DNA of 64,000 nt from Streptomyces sp. B21-105 (GCF_036898465.1 NZ_JARUMJ010000001.1:8928001-8992000); one strand, 5' to 3'. Counted from the first letter of the stretch, positions 50,502 to 61,348 are shown. The notes: generated from the sequence alone by a model not told the origin. Numbers and translations: made by a program.

Positions 50502-50720
50502 GACCAGGTCGCCTTCGAGGTGATCGGCAACGACGCCACCGTCACCATGGCCGCTGAGGCCGGGCAGTTGCTCAACGCCTTCGAGCCGGTCATCCTGCAC
50601 TCCCTGTCGGAGTCGATGGTCCGTCCGCGTGCCGCGTGCCTCACCCTCGCCGAGCGCTGTGCGGACGGCATCACCGGCCGGCACCGAGGTGCTGCGCGCG
50701 AGCGTGGAGAACTCCGTCGG
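50502..50720 (+). pseudogene. Frameshifted aspartate ammonia-lyase remnant
   Basis: One frame reads DQVAFEVIGNDATVTMAAEA, LNAFEPVILHSLSESMV and ACLTLAERCADGIT, the conserved C-terminal half of aspartase/fumarase-family enzymes (QV.FEVIGND.T, LN.f.PVi...L.ES, RCvDGIt). It then continues after a one-base shift near 50680 as TEVLRASVENSVG, where the intact family has TEVLR.sVENSig. No start, no N-terminal active-site loop and no C-terminal domain remain. It is a clear pseudogene fragment inside the 613-bp gap between the radical SAM and GH62 genes. Confidence 0.8.
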
Positions 50721-50813
50721 CAGCGGCCAGATCCGCGAACGAACCGCAACAGCGGCAAGGGAAGAAGGACGGCGCGGTCCGCCGCTGGTCGTTCCGGCCG
50801 CCGCAGGCCTCGA

Positions 50814-50837
50814 GGAAGGCAGGGAGTCCTGCCTTCC
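50814..50837 (-). terminator. Hairpin terminator after GH62 gene
   Basis: Perfect 10-bp inverted repeat GGAAGGCAGG / CCTGCCTTCC with the 4-nt loop GAGT, 74 bp beyond the GH62 stop. Confidence 0.6.
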
Positions 50838-50911
50838 CGGGGCCGAGCGGGAGCCGCGTGTTCGGGGACCCCGCCGGCACGGTCATGAGCCGGTGATCAC
50901 GGGCGCACCGG

Positions 50912-52501
<1,590 letters not shown>

Positions 52502-54811
52502 TCAACGCAGGATGCGCCAGCGGTTGTCGGCGGTGCCGTCGTCCGAGTCCTGGACCGCGAACGCGCCGACGGCGGTGGAGTTGTTCGCGATGGCGAGCAG
52601 CTTGCCGCTGTTCACGTTGCGGATCTTGTAGGTCCCGTCGCCCTGGTCGAGCAGCGTCCATCTGTGGTCGGCGGTGCCGTTGTCCGACCACTGCAGCACG
52701 GTGGCACCGTCCGCCGTGGACATGTCCAGGATGCCGAGCACCTTGCCGCTGTTGGCGTTGCGGAAGCGGAACGCGTTTCCGTCGGTGATCATTTCCCAGT
52801 CGTGGTCGGCAGTGCCCGAGTCGTTCCACTGCAGGGCGCGGCCGCCGTCGGCCGTGGACATGTTCTGGATGCCCAGCACGAGACCGCTGCCCACGTTGGC
52901 CAGCCGGACGGTGCTGGTGCCGCTGGTGTTCCAGTAGACGGTGTAGTTGTGGCCGTGCGCGTTGTGGAACGGGCCCAGGTTGACGGTGGCGCCGTTGGCG
53001 GTGGCGGTGAAGGCGAGCGAACTGCTGCTGGTCCGTGTGATCGAGGAGGTGTTCAGCGACGGAAGGGAACTGAGCGTGGTGTTCCCGTAGTTGCCGGACA
53101 GGACCACGGGGCCGTAGGTGATCGCGGCGACGTTCGCGTTGTCGTTGGCCGCGCGCATGACGACCCGCATGGGCAGGCGGACGGTGACCGTGTCGCCGGA
53201 GGTCCAGGAGCGGTTCAGGGTGGCGTAGCTGCCGGGCGTGGTGGTGATGTTCTGCGCCGTGCCGTTCACGCTGACGGTGGCCCCTGCGGTCCAGCTCGGG
53301 ATGCGGATGCGCATCGCCCAGGTTCCGCTGACGTTGCCCGTGACCTGGAGGGTCGTGGTGTCGCTGTCGGGGAACGACGTGGTCTGGGTGACCGTGATTC
53401 CGCGCTCCGACCAGGTGAGCACCGAGGGCACGAACAGGTTCACGATCAGCGTGTTGTCGGTGCGGAAGTAGATGGAGTCCATCAGCCTGGTGTGCATCTC
53501 CAGGCCCGTGCCCTGGCAGCACCAGAAGGTGCCGTAGTCGGTGCTCCAGGTGCCGCCGCCCCATGCCGGGCCCACGCCCCGTCGGCCTCCCGGGCCGAGC
53601 GGGGTGAAGTAGGTGACGTGGCCGTGGTCGTCGGCCGGGTTCTGCTGGCCGATCATCTGGTTCAGCCAGGCCCGCTCGTAGTAGTCGAACAGCGCGGCCC
53701 GGCTCGGGTCCAGGGCGAACAACTCTCGGGTGAGGGAGAGCATGTTGAAGGTGTTGCAGCTCTCGCAGGTGTCGTTGTTCAGGTAGCCGGCGATGGCATT
53801 CGGGGCACGGAAGTGCTCCGCCTGGCTGTTGCCGCCGATGGCGTAGGTGTGCGAGTTGACGGTGATGTTCCAGGCGTTGGTGGCGATGTCCCGGTAGCGG
53901 GTCGTGCCGGTGGCCTTGTACTCCCGGGCGGCCCCGATCCACTTGGGTACCTGGGTGTTGGCGTGCAGCCCGTTGAGCTGGTCCTGGCCGGAGGCCAGGG
54001 GGTCGAACACCGCGGCGTGGTCGAACCGCTGGGCCACGGTGAGCCACCGCGCGTCGCCTGTCTGCTGGTAGAGATCGGCCAGCACACAGTTCATGCCGCC
54101 GAACTCGGTTTGCAGCATGGCCTGCATCTGCTGGCCGCTCAACCGTCCGGTGCGCCAGTCGACCCATCCCGCCAGGGCGAGGAGCACGTCACGGGCTTGA
54201 GTGCTCCCGATGTGGCGCCATACGTCCAACAGGCCGACGAGGGTCTTGTGGATGGTGTAGTACGGCACGTTGCCGTTGGTCAGGGTCCGCTGCTCGAGAG
54301 CGGTGAAGTCGGACTCGGGGTAACCGGAGAGGTATCCGGCGCTGAAACCGGCGGCGCTGTTGTTGGCCTGGCATTTGGCCAGTTCCGCGACCATGGCGGT
54401 CGCCTTGTCCCGGCAGGTGGTGTCCCCGGTCACGGCGTACAGCTGAGCCCACGCCGTGAGGAAGTGCCCTTGGACGTGGGTGCGGAAGGGGAACGACGGC
54501 GCGTCCCAACCGCCGGTGGCAGCAGCGCCGTTGGTGGACAGGCGGTGGTTGGCTCGGAAGTTGTACAGCAGCCGGTCGACGTCGACGAACCGAAGGTAGT
54601 TCCGCGTACGGTTCTGGTTGTCCAGCCATCGGCTCGCGGTGAGGCGGACCCGACCGAGGTCGAAGGGGTGCGCGGCGACCCCGATGTCGGTCCTTGCGGG
54701 AGGTGTGGCCGCGTGGGCGGGAGTCGCGCCGATGAGGGATCCGGTGGCAGAGGCGGCGGCGGCCGCCCCGGCTGCTTGCAGGAGGCGCCGTCTGCTGACG
54801 GAGGAGGCCAT
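52502..54811 (-). CDS. Secreted beta-L-arabinofuranosidase, GH127 family, with C-terminal ricin-type domain
   Basis: A 769-residue enzyme exported probably by the Tat route: SRRRLLQAAG at residues 6-15 is a twin-arginine motif, with cleavage near AHAATPP. The (alpha/alpha)6 domain (about 45-460) carries the GH127 cysteine-zinc site: NDTCESCNT (Glu and Cys ligands) and FWCCQGTGLEMH (catalytic and ligand Cys pair). A beta domain follows (about 460-625), then a ricin-type module of three RN-x-NSGK-x-L repeats and closing ADNRWRILR. It should release beta-linked arabinose, complementing the neighbouring GH62. Promoter 54812-55019 shows AT-rich patches; the rest of the 628-bp gap to 55440 shows no gene. 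Confidence 0.93.
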   Translation of the reverse strand: MASSVSRRRLLQAAGAAAAASATGSLIGATPAHAATPPARTDIGVAAHPFDLGRVRLTASRWLDNQNRTRNYLRFVDVDRLLYNFRANHRLSTNGAAATGGWDAPSFPFRTHVQGHFLTAWAQLYAVTGDTTCRDKATAMVAELAKCQANNSAAGFSAGYLSGYPESDFTALEQRTLTNGNVPYYTIHKTLVGLLDVWRHIGSTQARDVLLALAGWVDWRTGRLSGQQMQAMLQTEFGGMNCVLADLYQQTGDARWLTVAQRFDHAAVFDPLASGQDQLNGLHANTQVPKWIGAAREYKATGTTRYRDIATNAWNITVNSHTYAIGGNSQAEHFRAPNAIAGYLNNDTCESCNTFNMLSLTRELFALDPSRAALFDYYERAWLNQMIGQQNPADDHGHVTYFTPLGPGGRRGVGPAWGGGTWSTDYGTFWCCQGTGLEMHTRLMDSIYFRTDNTLIVNLFVPSVLTWSERGITVTQTTSFPDSDTTTLQVTGNVSGTWAMRIRIPSWTAGATVSVNGTAQNITTTPGSYATLNRSWTSGDTVTVRLPMRVVMRAANDNANVAAITYGPVVLSGNYGNTTLSSLPSLNTSSITRTSSSSLAFTATANGATVNLGPFHNAHGHNYTVYWNTSGTSTVRLANVGSGLVLGIQNMSTADGGRALQWNDSGTADHDWEMITDGNAFRFRNANSGKVLGILDMSTADGATVLQWSDNGTADHRWTLLDQGDGTYKIRNVNSGKLLAIANNSTAVGAFAVQDSDDGTADNRWRILR

Positions 54812-55439
54812 GGTGCACCCTTCGGTGAGGAGCGAGCGGCAGCTTGGTCGTCGGTGTGTCGGCTCATGGGTCCGGCGGCCGGATGCGGCACATCACGGGC
54901 TGATCTGCTGCCGATGCGGTGCCAGGGGTCTCGGTCCCATCGATCCGGTCCGCTGATACATGGGATGGATTAACGGACACGAACCTCGCTGGTGTCTAGT
55001 CTTGCGACACAAAATCCTTGATCTTTCCCGAACGGTCCGGGCCCGACGGTGACTTGGCGACCCGTCGGACATCGGATGTGCCGCGCGGTCGCGTGAGGGG
55101 TGCGACAACTGGACGAGGTCGGCCCGGCCTGTCGCCGGGGCTCTCGCCCCGCCCGGGCCGTCCCGGAGACCGCGCCGCCCCCGCCAGACCGCGCCGCCGC
55201 GGGTGGGGTCCGTGGCGGCGCAGCAGGGGGCAAACGGGTCAGGCCCAGGGGCTGACCGCGGTGAAGGAGCTGTCGGTTTGGGTCATGGTTCCGTCAATGT
55301 TTCCGGCGGGTTCCGTTCCGGCAGGGTTCGCGCCGCCCCGGCTTTCGAAATGCCGTGGCCCCCGGGTTGCTTGGGCACCCGGCGTCCTTCAGTCTGAGGC
55401 GCCCTCGAGGAGCTCCGTGCCCTTGACCTGGCTTGGATC

Positions 55440-57899
55440 TCAGTGCCGCTCGTGCTCGGGGAGGGTCTGGGCGCACCAGATGGTCTTGCCGTCGCCGGCG
55501 TGCCGGGTTCCCCACCCCTGGGTGAGCTGGGCGACGAGCAGCAGGCCCCGGCCGCCCTCGTCGAAGGCGCGGGCCCGGCGCAGGTGCGGAGCGGTGCTGC
55601 TGGCGTCGGAGACCTCGCAGATCAGGGAAGTGTCGCGAATCAGCCGTAGCCGGATCGGCGGCTCGCCGTATCTGATGGCGTTGGTGACCAGCTCGCTGAC
55701 GACCAGTTCGGTGACGAACGCCGCCTCCGCCAGACCCCAGGCGTCCACCTGGTCGACGGCGAACTTCCTGGCGCGCGGCACCTGCTCGGTGTCGGGTTCG
55801 ACGTCCCAGTCGGCGACGTGCTGGGGAGCCAGCGCGTGTGTGCGAGCGAGCAGCAGAGCCGCGTCGTCCGTGCGGCGATCGGGAAGCATGGCGTCGATCA
55901 CCGTGTCGCACAGGGCCTCCAGGGACGTTGCCGATCGGTTCAGGGCGCGCTGCAGTTCGGCGAGTCGCTGGTCGACGTCGCGTTCGCGGCTCTCCAGCAG
56001 TCCATCGGTGTAGAGGGCGAGCAGACTGCCCTCCGGCAGTTCGAACTCCGCGGCCTCGAACGGCAGTCCGCCGATGCCCAGCGGCGGCCCCGGATGGGCG
56101 GGTACCGGGGTCCTGGTGCCGTCGGGGGAGATGACCAGCGGCAGGGGATGGCCGGCGCTCGCCAGCGTGAGGCGCCGGGAAACGGGGTCGTAGACGGTGT
56201 ACAAGCAGGTGGCGCCGGACTCGCCCGTCGGCTGGAAGTGACTGTCGGGCCGGAGGTCGCTGGCGAGGTGGAGGACGAGGTCGTCCAGGTGGGTCAGCAG
56301 CTCGTCCGGTGGCAGGTCGACGTCGGCGAGGGTGCGGACCGCCGTGCGCAGCCGGCCCATGCTGGCCGAGGCGTGCAGACCGTGGCCCACGACATCGCCG
56401 ACGACCAGGGCGACCCGTGCGCCGGACAGCGGAATGACGTCGAACCAATCGCCGCCGACTTCCGTGCCGGTCCCGCCGGGCAGGTAGCGGGATGCCACCT
56501 CGACCGCCTCCTGGTTCGGCAACCCCTGCGGCAACAGGCTGCGTTGCAGGGTCAACGCGGTCGTGCGCTCGCGCGAGTACCGGCGGGCGTTGTCGATGGC
56601 GACGGCGGCCTTGGCGGTCAGCTCTTCGGCGAGGATCAGGTCGTCGGCGGTGAAGGCCTCGGGCCGGTCGAGCCGGGAGAAGGCGACGACGCCGAGCAGC
56701 GCGCCGCGCGCCCGGAGTGGCACGGTGATCCGGCCCGTGAGGCCGTCAGCGGCGACGGACTCGTCGATCACCGGGTTGCCCGGCGGCCAGTGGGCCGGGT
56801 CCGCGGCGAGCCCGGGTCCGAAGGCCCACTCGCCGCCCTCGCCGGGCTCGACGGCGAGCTCGACCGTGGGCAGGCCGGTGGCCATACAGCGGGCGGCGAC
56901 GGAACCGGGAGCGTGCGCGACCTGTGTCGTCGGTCCGGGCACCCGGTCTGCGTCCTCCTTCGCGCTGTGCTGGGCGGCCCGGCTCAGCGTGATCGTCTCG
57001 GCGGGGGTGAACGCGGACGCGGAGGGCGGCTCGTCTCCGTGCAGCACCTCCTCGAAGAGATCCACGCAGACGAGGTCGACGAATCCCGGCACCGGGGTCC
57101 TGGCGAGTTCCTGAGCGGTGCCGATCACGTCGAGCGTCCGGCCGATGCCACCGCTGGCCTGGTTGAGGAGGAGCAGACGCTGCCGGGCCCAGTACTCGGC
57201 GCTCATGTCGAATCCCCAGTTGGCGACCGCGCGGACCCTGCCCTCGGCATCGCGGACCGGCCATATGCTGGTGGCCCAGGCATTGGCGTAGTTACTGCCC
57301 AGGGGGCGGAAAACGGTGATGAGGCGCGTGGCCTCGCCCGTTCTCGCCACTTCTGCGAGCGCGTCGGTGTAGGGCTCGTCGTCCCTCTCGGGAAACAGCG
57401 TGCGGTCGAATTCGGGAAGCACCTCGCGGTATTTCTTGCCGAGCACCTGCTCCTCGGAGTGCGCGATCACCCGGCCCGAGGACGCGTTGATCCACAGGAA
57501 GCGCAGCTCGGGGTCGTAGACGCCCAGAGCGAACGGGGACTGCTCGAAGGCCTGGTCGGCGATCATCGGGCGGCGGCCCCAACGCTGCATGATCACCACG
57601 CGGCCCAGCGCCCGCCCGTCGGGGGTGAGCAGTGTGTGAGCGGTCACCACGGCGTCCACCGTGGAACCGTCCCGGTGGCGCAAGGGGACGAACCCCGTGG
57701 CGTCGGGGCCGGCGTCGTAGCCGTCGAGGAGGCCGGGCGGCGGGGGGTCCACCAGCAGGTCGGTCACGGGGCGCCCGACGGTGTCCTCCGCCGTCCAGCC
57801 CAGGAGCACCCGGCCCCCCTGGCTCCAGCCGCTCACCATGCCGTCCAGGTCCACCATGACAGCGGCTGTGGGGGCATCCTGCTTGTCGACCATTTTCAC
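55440..57899 (-). CDS. PAS-PAS-GAF-SpoIIE phosphatase with C-terminal ATPase domain
   Basis: An 819-residue cytoplasmic regulator. Domains in order: PAS (about 10-110), PAS (about 115-235, EQSPFALGVYDPELRFLW), GAF (about 240-440), PP2C-type SpoIIE phosphatase (about 465-665; LQRSLLPQGLP, GGDWFDVI, VGDVVGHGL, YTDGLLESRERD), and an anti-sigma-factor-like HATPase (about 690-815; ELVTNAIRYGEP, DEGGRGLLLV). Such fusions dephosphorylate anti-anti-sigma factors and bind sigma partners, giving stress or developmental control. Both metal Asp of the PP2C centre (GDWFD, GD of VVGDVVGHG) are kept. The start is GTG at 57899 with GGAGG eight nt upstream. Confidence 0.95.
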   Translation of the reverse strand: MKMVDKQDAPTAAVMVDLDGMVSGWSQGGRVLLGWTAEDTVGRPVTDLLVDPPPPGLLDGYDAGPDATGFVPLRHRDGSTVDAVVTAHTLLTPDGRALGRVVIMQRWGRRPMIADQAFEQSPFALGVYDPELRFLWINASSGRVIAHSEEQVLGKKYREVLPEFDRTLFPERDDEPYTDALAEVARTGEATRLITVFRPLGSNYANAWATSIWPVRDAEGRVRAVANWGFDMSAEYWARQRLLLLNQASGGIGRTLDVIGTAQELARTPVPGFVDLVCVDLFEEVLHGDEPPSASAFTPAETITLSRAAQHSAKEDADRVPGPTTQVAHAPGSVAARCMATGLPTVELAVEPGEGGEWAFGPGLAADPAHWPPGNPVIDESVAADGLTGRITVPLRARGALLGVVAFSRLDRPEAFTADDLILAEELTAKAAVAIDNARRYSRERTTALTLQRSLLPQGLPNQEAVEVASRYLPGGTGTEVGGDWFDVIPLSGARVALVVGDVVGHGLHASASMGRLRTAVRTLADVDLPPDELLTHLDDLVLHLASDLRPDSHFQPTGESGATCLYTVYDPVSRRLTLASAGHPLPLVISPDGTRTPVPAHPGPPLGIGGLPFEAAEFELPEGSLLALYTDGLLESRERDVDQRLAELQRALNRSATSLEALCDTVIDAMLPDRRTDDAALLLARTHALAPQHVADWDVEPDTEQVPRARKFAVDQVDAWGLAEAAFVTELVVSELVTNAIRYGEPPIRLRLIRDTSLICEVSDASSTAPHLRRARAFDEGGRGLLLVAQLTQGWGTRHAGDGKTIWCAQTLPEHERH

Positions 57900-58361
57900 G
57901 CACCACGCCTCCGTCCGGACAGCCGTGCCCGTCAGAGCTGGATTCCAGCGGCTTCTTCCAGCCTAGATCGGCCCCCGCTTGGCGGCGCTCTGACGGACGC
58001 GTTCGAGGCGCCGCGCTCACCGCGGTGCCGCGGCCGGGGCGAGACGGCCCTGGCGGAGCGCACGGGCGGTCCGGCGCGATCGTCGGCGTTCGCCTCCCGC
58101 GCCGACGACGCGATCGGGCGGCACGTCGCACGCGAAGCAGGGGATCGAACGCCTCATTCACGTTCTTGGCACCGAAACCGTGAACGCTGCCCCGCCGCCC
58201 CGTTCGGAAGATGACGAGAACCCCACAACGTGAGTGACGGAACACGCCCGTCCATCGCTCGACTTCTGCTGCACTGGCTGCCGGCCCCGGCCGCGCGAGC
58301 GGGCCCGGGCCGGGGCACGTCATCTGTCGTTGTCATCGGATGGGGCAGGAGTATCAGGCGC

Positions 58362-59345
58362 ATGGCCATGGTGGAAGGGATCGACAGCCGCGGTATGCAG
58401 CACTGCGAGACGACGGCGCTCGACGTGCTGCTGCGGCACGAGGGCCTCGACGTGTCCGAGCCCATGCTGTTCGGGCTCGGCTGCGGACTGTCCTTCATCT
58501 ACTGGGACGCCAAGGGAATGGACTTCCCCTTCCTGGGCGGCCGGGTCAAGCCGTTCGAGCTCACCAGGAACCTGGCCGCCGGCCTCGGCCTGGAGCTCCT
58601 CGTCGAAGAGACGACCTCTGCGCGCAAGGCGTGGCAGCACGTGGCGCGACCCATCGACGCCGGTCGGCCCGTAGGCCTCCAGCTCGACAGTTACCACCTG
58701 GACTACTTCACCACCAAGGTGCATTTCGGCGGGCACATCGTGGCCATGTACGGCTACGACGAACAGCAGGCCTACCTGGTGGACACCGAGCAGCAGGGCG
58801 GGGCCGTCTCGACCGGTCTCGCGGGCCTGGCCAAGGCCAGAGCCGAGCGTGGTCCCATGACCGCCAGGCACCGTTCGTTCACCGTCGTCGTGCCCACCGG
58901 CCGGACGTCGCTGAGAGACCGGATCACCCCCGCGATCACGGCCTGCGCCGAGGCCTTTCTGAATCCGCCCATCGCGAACCTGGGGCACCGGGGCATCGAG
59001 AAGGCCGCGAAGCAGGTGCCCACGTGGCTGCAACGCAGCGAGAATCCGCGCGAGGACCTGCCAAGGGCCGCCCTGCTGTTGGAGAAGGCCGGCACAGGAG
59101 GCGCCCTCTTCCGAAACCTCTACCGGGACTTCCTCGCCGAGTGCGCCGGACTGGGCGAGAACAGTCACCTGCGCACCGGCCACCGCCTGTACGCCGAGGC
59201 CGCCGTCCTGTGGACACAGGTCGCGGCACTCATCGCGACAGCGGGCCACTCCGGCGACGCGAAGCACCTCGTGCAGGCCGGAGCGGTGCTCAGTGAGCTC
59301 GCGCGCATCGAACACGATGCGATGCGCGCACTCAGCATGCTCTAG
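58362..59345 (+). CDS. BtrH N-terminal-domain / DUF4872 protein
   Basis: A 327-residue protein with the BtrH-like N-domain known from butirosin biosynthesis protein H, which transfers an acyl side chain from a carrier protein to an aminoglycoside, followed by DUF4872. The conserved catalytic-type Cys sits in GMQHCETTALDVLLRHEG (about residue 14), and GGHIVAMYGYDEQQAYLVDT carries the His/Asp region of the C39-like fold. Here it stands alone, not in an antibiotic cluster. AGGAG lies 11 nt before ATG 58362; the preceding 58230-58361 could code in frame but lacks a ribosome site. Its acyl donor and acceptor are unknown. Confidence 0.85.
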   Translation: MAMVEGIDSRGMQHCETTALDVLLRHEGLDVSEPMLFGLGCGLSFIYWDAKGMDFPFLGGRVKPFELTRNLAAGLGLELLVEETTSARKAWQHVARPIDAGRPVGLQLDSYHLDYFTTKVHFGGHIVAMYGYDEQQAYLVDTEQQGGAVSTGLAGLAKARAERGPMTARHRSFTVVVPTGRTSLRDRITPAITACAEAFLNPPIANLGHRGIEKAAKQVPTWLQRSENPREDLPRAALLLEKAGTGGALFRNLYRDFLAECAGLGENSHLRTGHRLYAEAAVLWTQVAALIATAGHSGDAKHLVQAGAVLSELARIEHDAMRALSML

Positions 59346-59472
59346 CAGGCCACGTCACGTCATGCTGTCGCCCGGCGGCGGGGCGCGTGACCTGAGCCGG
59401 GCGCGAACCGGTCCCGGGCGGGCGTTGACCGACGCGCGCGGCGGAGCATCACCGAGTCCACGCAGGTCGTAT

Positions 59473-60036
59473 TCAGCGCGGCACGGGTCCGTCCAGCCGG
59501 CGGTAGAGGTCGCGCAGCAGGGAAATCTCGGCGCCGTGATGGATCAGCTCTCTGTTGACGTGCAGGACCCTGTTCTCCATGGGAAACCGCTCGGGACCCA
59601 CCGTGGGCGGATTCTCCAGGTCGGCGTCCGAGAGCTCGCGGACCCCCGCGTTCCATCTCCCATACATCTCATCGAGCTGTTTCAGCGCCTCGTCAGCGGT
59701 CCCCGCGTAGGCGAATGTCTGGGAGTCGACATCCGGGCCGCCGAAGTACCATCCCACCCGATAGCCCAGGCACGAGACGATGATGTGCGCCAGCCGCCAG
59801 GCGATCGTGGTCACCGGCGCCGGCGCCGGCATCGGGTCAGGGGACGCGGAGTCCATCGTCCACTCCCCTGAACCTGCCGACATCGGTGCGGCCGACGTGC
59901 CACGTGGGCGAATGCTCCAGCAGCCACGCACCGGCTCCCAGAAGTACTCCTCATCGGCAAGACCGTCCAGCCGCGGCCGCAGGTTCTTGTGCCAGTACCA
60001 GTCCAGCTGGTCTGCGAGTCGCTCACTTCTTGTCAT
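59473..60036 (-). CDS. DinB-family (YfiT-like) metal-binding helical protein
   Basis: A 187-residue four-helix-bundle protein of the DinB/YfiT superfamily, which includes mycothiol- or bacillithiol-dependent S-transferases. The metal histidines appear as WRLAHIIVSCLGYRVGWYF (one His) and LIHHGAEISLLRDLYRRL (two His) at the ends of helices. The N-terminal ERLADQLDWYWHKNLRPRLDGL is the usual first helix. In an actinomycete a mycothiol-linked role is plausible but not shown. Confidence 0.87.
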   Translation of the reverse strand: MTRSERLADQLDWYWHKNLRPRLDGLADEEYFWEPVRGCWSIRPRGTSAAPMSAGSGEWTMDSASPDPMPAPAPVTTIAWRLAHIIVSCLGYRVGWYFGGPDVDSQTFAYAGTADEALKQLDEMYGRWNAGVRELSDADLENPPTVGPERFPMENRVLHVNRELIHHGAEISLLRDLYRRLDGPVPR

Positions 60037-60188
60037 TTCCGCACACTACATACAACGGAGACCTGGCTGCGACGCTCGCGGACGCCGCCGGCCCGGTGGA
60101 AGCAGCAGAAGAGGACGTCGAGTTGGCTGAGCTGTTTCTCAGCGAGGCAGCGTTGCCGTGCAACCAGGTGCAGAGGAGCATCGTGCGC

Positions 60189-60400
60189 ATGGCGCTCGAG
60201 CACCCGACCCCCGTCTCCCTGCTGGAGAAGCCGGGCTCCGGTGATGAGCCGGCCCCGCGGTTCGAGCGGTCCACCGGGCACTTCCGGACGCCGCACACCA
60301 GCAGAACTACCGGGTGCTCAAGCAGATGGGCGGCGACGGCTGGATCGACGTCCGGGACGTCCCGCAACGGGGGCGTCCGGACAAGAAGGAGCAGCACGAA
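60189..60400 (+). pseudogene. Frameshifted PadR-family regulator remnant
   Basis: MALEHPTPVSLLEKPGSG and RFERSTGHF in one frame, then after a one-base shift near 60292 YRVLKQMGGDGWIDVRDVPQ and GRPDKKE, correspond to the DNA-binding half of a PadR-like regulator (MALEHAILVSLLEKPGSGYELA..FDRSIG.F, then HQQIYRVLK.ME.DGW...VPQ.GRPDKK). The helix-turn-helix is disrupted and the C-terminal helical domain has dissolved, so it is not functional. Confidence 0.72.
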
Positions 60401-60509
60401 CTCCAGCATGTCGTGTTGCGCGGCGACGCCGCGTACGAACGCATGGTGATCGCCTGGCTCGACGACGTCCTCGTCCCACTCGCCGCTGGGGAGACCATCA
60501 GTCCGGACG

Positions 60510-60666
60510 GCTGTCGAGCAGGGCGTGACGCTCTTCGACCCGGCCGCGGCGTACGGCTGTTCACGTCGGAGCGGATCGTCGGCGACGGCCTCCGGCGCGC
60601 CGGCGACAAGGTGGTGATCACGTCGAGCCGTAGTGGGTTCGGCCCGCCGATGGACCGCAGGAGCGT
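60510..60666 (+). pseudogene. Aldo/keto reductase remnant
   Basis: AVEQGVTLFDPAAAYG in one frame and, after a shift near 60558, LFTSERIVGDGLRRAGDKVVITS and FGPPMDR in another match the start of aldo/keto reductases (A.elGvtlFDTAe.YGpf.nE.lvGeaLrp.Rd.vviatKfGf). The catalytic Tyr, Lys and His context is damaged or missing. Together with the PadR fragment it makes 60040-60670 a graveyard. Confidence 0.7.
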
Positions 60667-60671
60667 TAACG

Positions 60672-60687
60672 TGTCATGTCTATGACA
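60672..60687. promoter_or_regulatory. Palindrome before the secreted HAD-like gene
   Basis: TGTCAT-GTCT-ATGACA is a perfect 6-bp inverted repeat about 20 bp upstream of the HAD-like gene's ribosome site; probable operator or promoter element. Confidence 0.5.
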
Positions 60688-60707
60688 TTAAAGGGGTGAC
60701 GGTGCAT

Positions 60708-61346
60708 ATGAACGGATCCGTTGACAACAGTTCGACCCGTCTGGGCCTCGTACTGGGCGCGGCCCTGGTGTCGACCGTGCTCTGCACGCCGGCGACCGTG
60801 GCCGCTCCCGAGGAGGCCGGGAAGGGCCAGGGTGCGGCCGCCATCAAGCCCGCGCACGGCGAACGGACGTGTCCCGTCGTGTACTTCGACCTGGGGGAGA
60901 CCCTGGTGCACACCGCCGCCGACGGCAGCACCACCTACCTGCCCGGGGCGGCCTCGTACCTGCGTACCCTGCGGGAACGCCACGTCAGAGTCGGCCTGAT
61001 CACCAATGTCCCGCCCTCCTGGGGCACGACCGACACCGAGCGCGCCGCCCGGCTCCGGACGGAGGTCGACGCGACATGGCGGGGTCCGGCGGCCTTCGCC
61101 TGGGCGGACTTCGGCGACCGGATCCGTACGCCGCGCACCGAGGCCGAACGCAAGCCGTCCCCGGTCCTGTGGCAGCGCGCCAAGGAGGACTCGGCCGGCT
61201 GCCCGGTCGTCTACCAGGCGGAGACGGCCCAGGAGGTGTGCGTGGCCTCCTCGCTGGGCTTCGTGTCGTATCAGGTCGGACTGCCGCACCGGCCCGCGTT
61301 CCTGCCGGCGGGACTGGTCGAACTCCTCGGCCGTCGCCTCGCTTGA
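60708..61346 (+). CDS. Secreted HAD-superfamily phosphatase-like protein
   Basis: A 212-residue protein with an N-terminal signal (residues about 10-35, LGLVLGAALVSTVLCTPATVAA, in part) and a HAD-type start VVYFDLGETLVHTA. The motif I is D-x-G-x-T, so the nucleophile Asp is kept but the second Asp is Leu-Gly. GLITNVPPSWG fits motif II (Ser/Thr). Motif III/IV context (ERKPSPVLWQRAKE, VYQAETAQEVCVASS) is only partly conserved, so activity may be weak or altered. Export of a HAD protein is unusual. ATG at 60708 follows AAGGGG; a GTG at 60696 is possible. Confidence 0.75.
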   Translation: MNGSVDNSSTRLGLVLGAALVSTVLCTPATVAAPEEAGKGQGAAAIKPAHGERTCPVVYFDLGETLVHTAADGSTTYLPGAASYLRTLRERHVRVGLITNVPPSWGTTDTERAARLRTEVDATWRGPAAFAWADFGDRIRTPRTEAERKPSPVLWQRAKEDSAGCPVVYQAETAQEVCVASSLGFVSYQVGLPHRPAFLPAGLVELLGRRLA

Positions 61347-61348
61347 AC

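Noticed and set aside
58080..58108. TCGTCGGCG/CGCCGACGA inverted repeat
   Set aside because: A 9-bp stem with an 11-nt loop in GC-rich spacer DNA is common by chance, and it is not next to a gene end.
55818..58214. 798-codon plus-strand open frame opposite the SpoIIE protein
   Set aside because: A shadow of the PP2C/PAS gene; its sequence shows no domain motifs.
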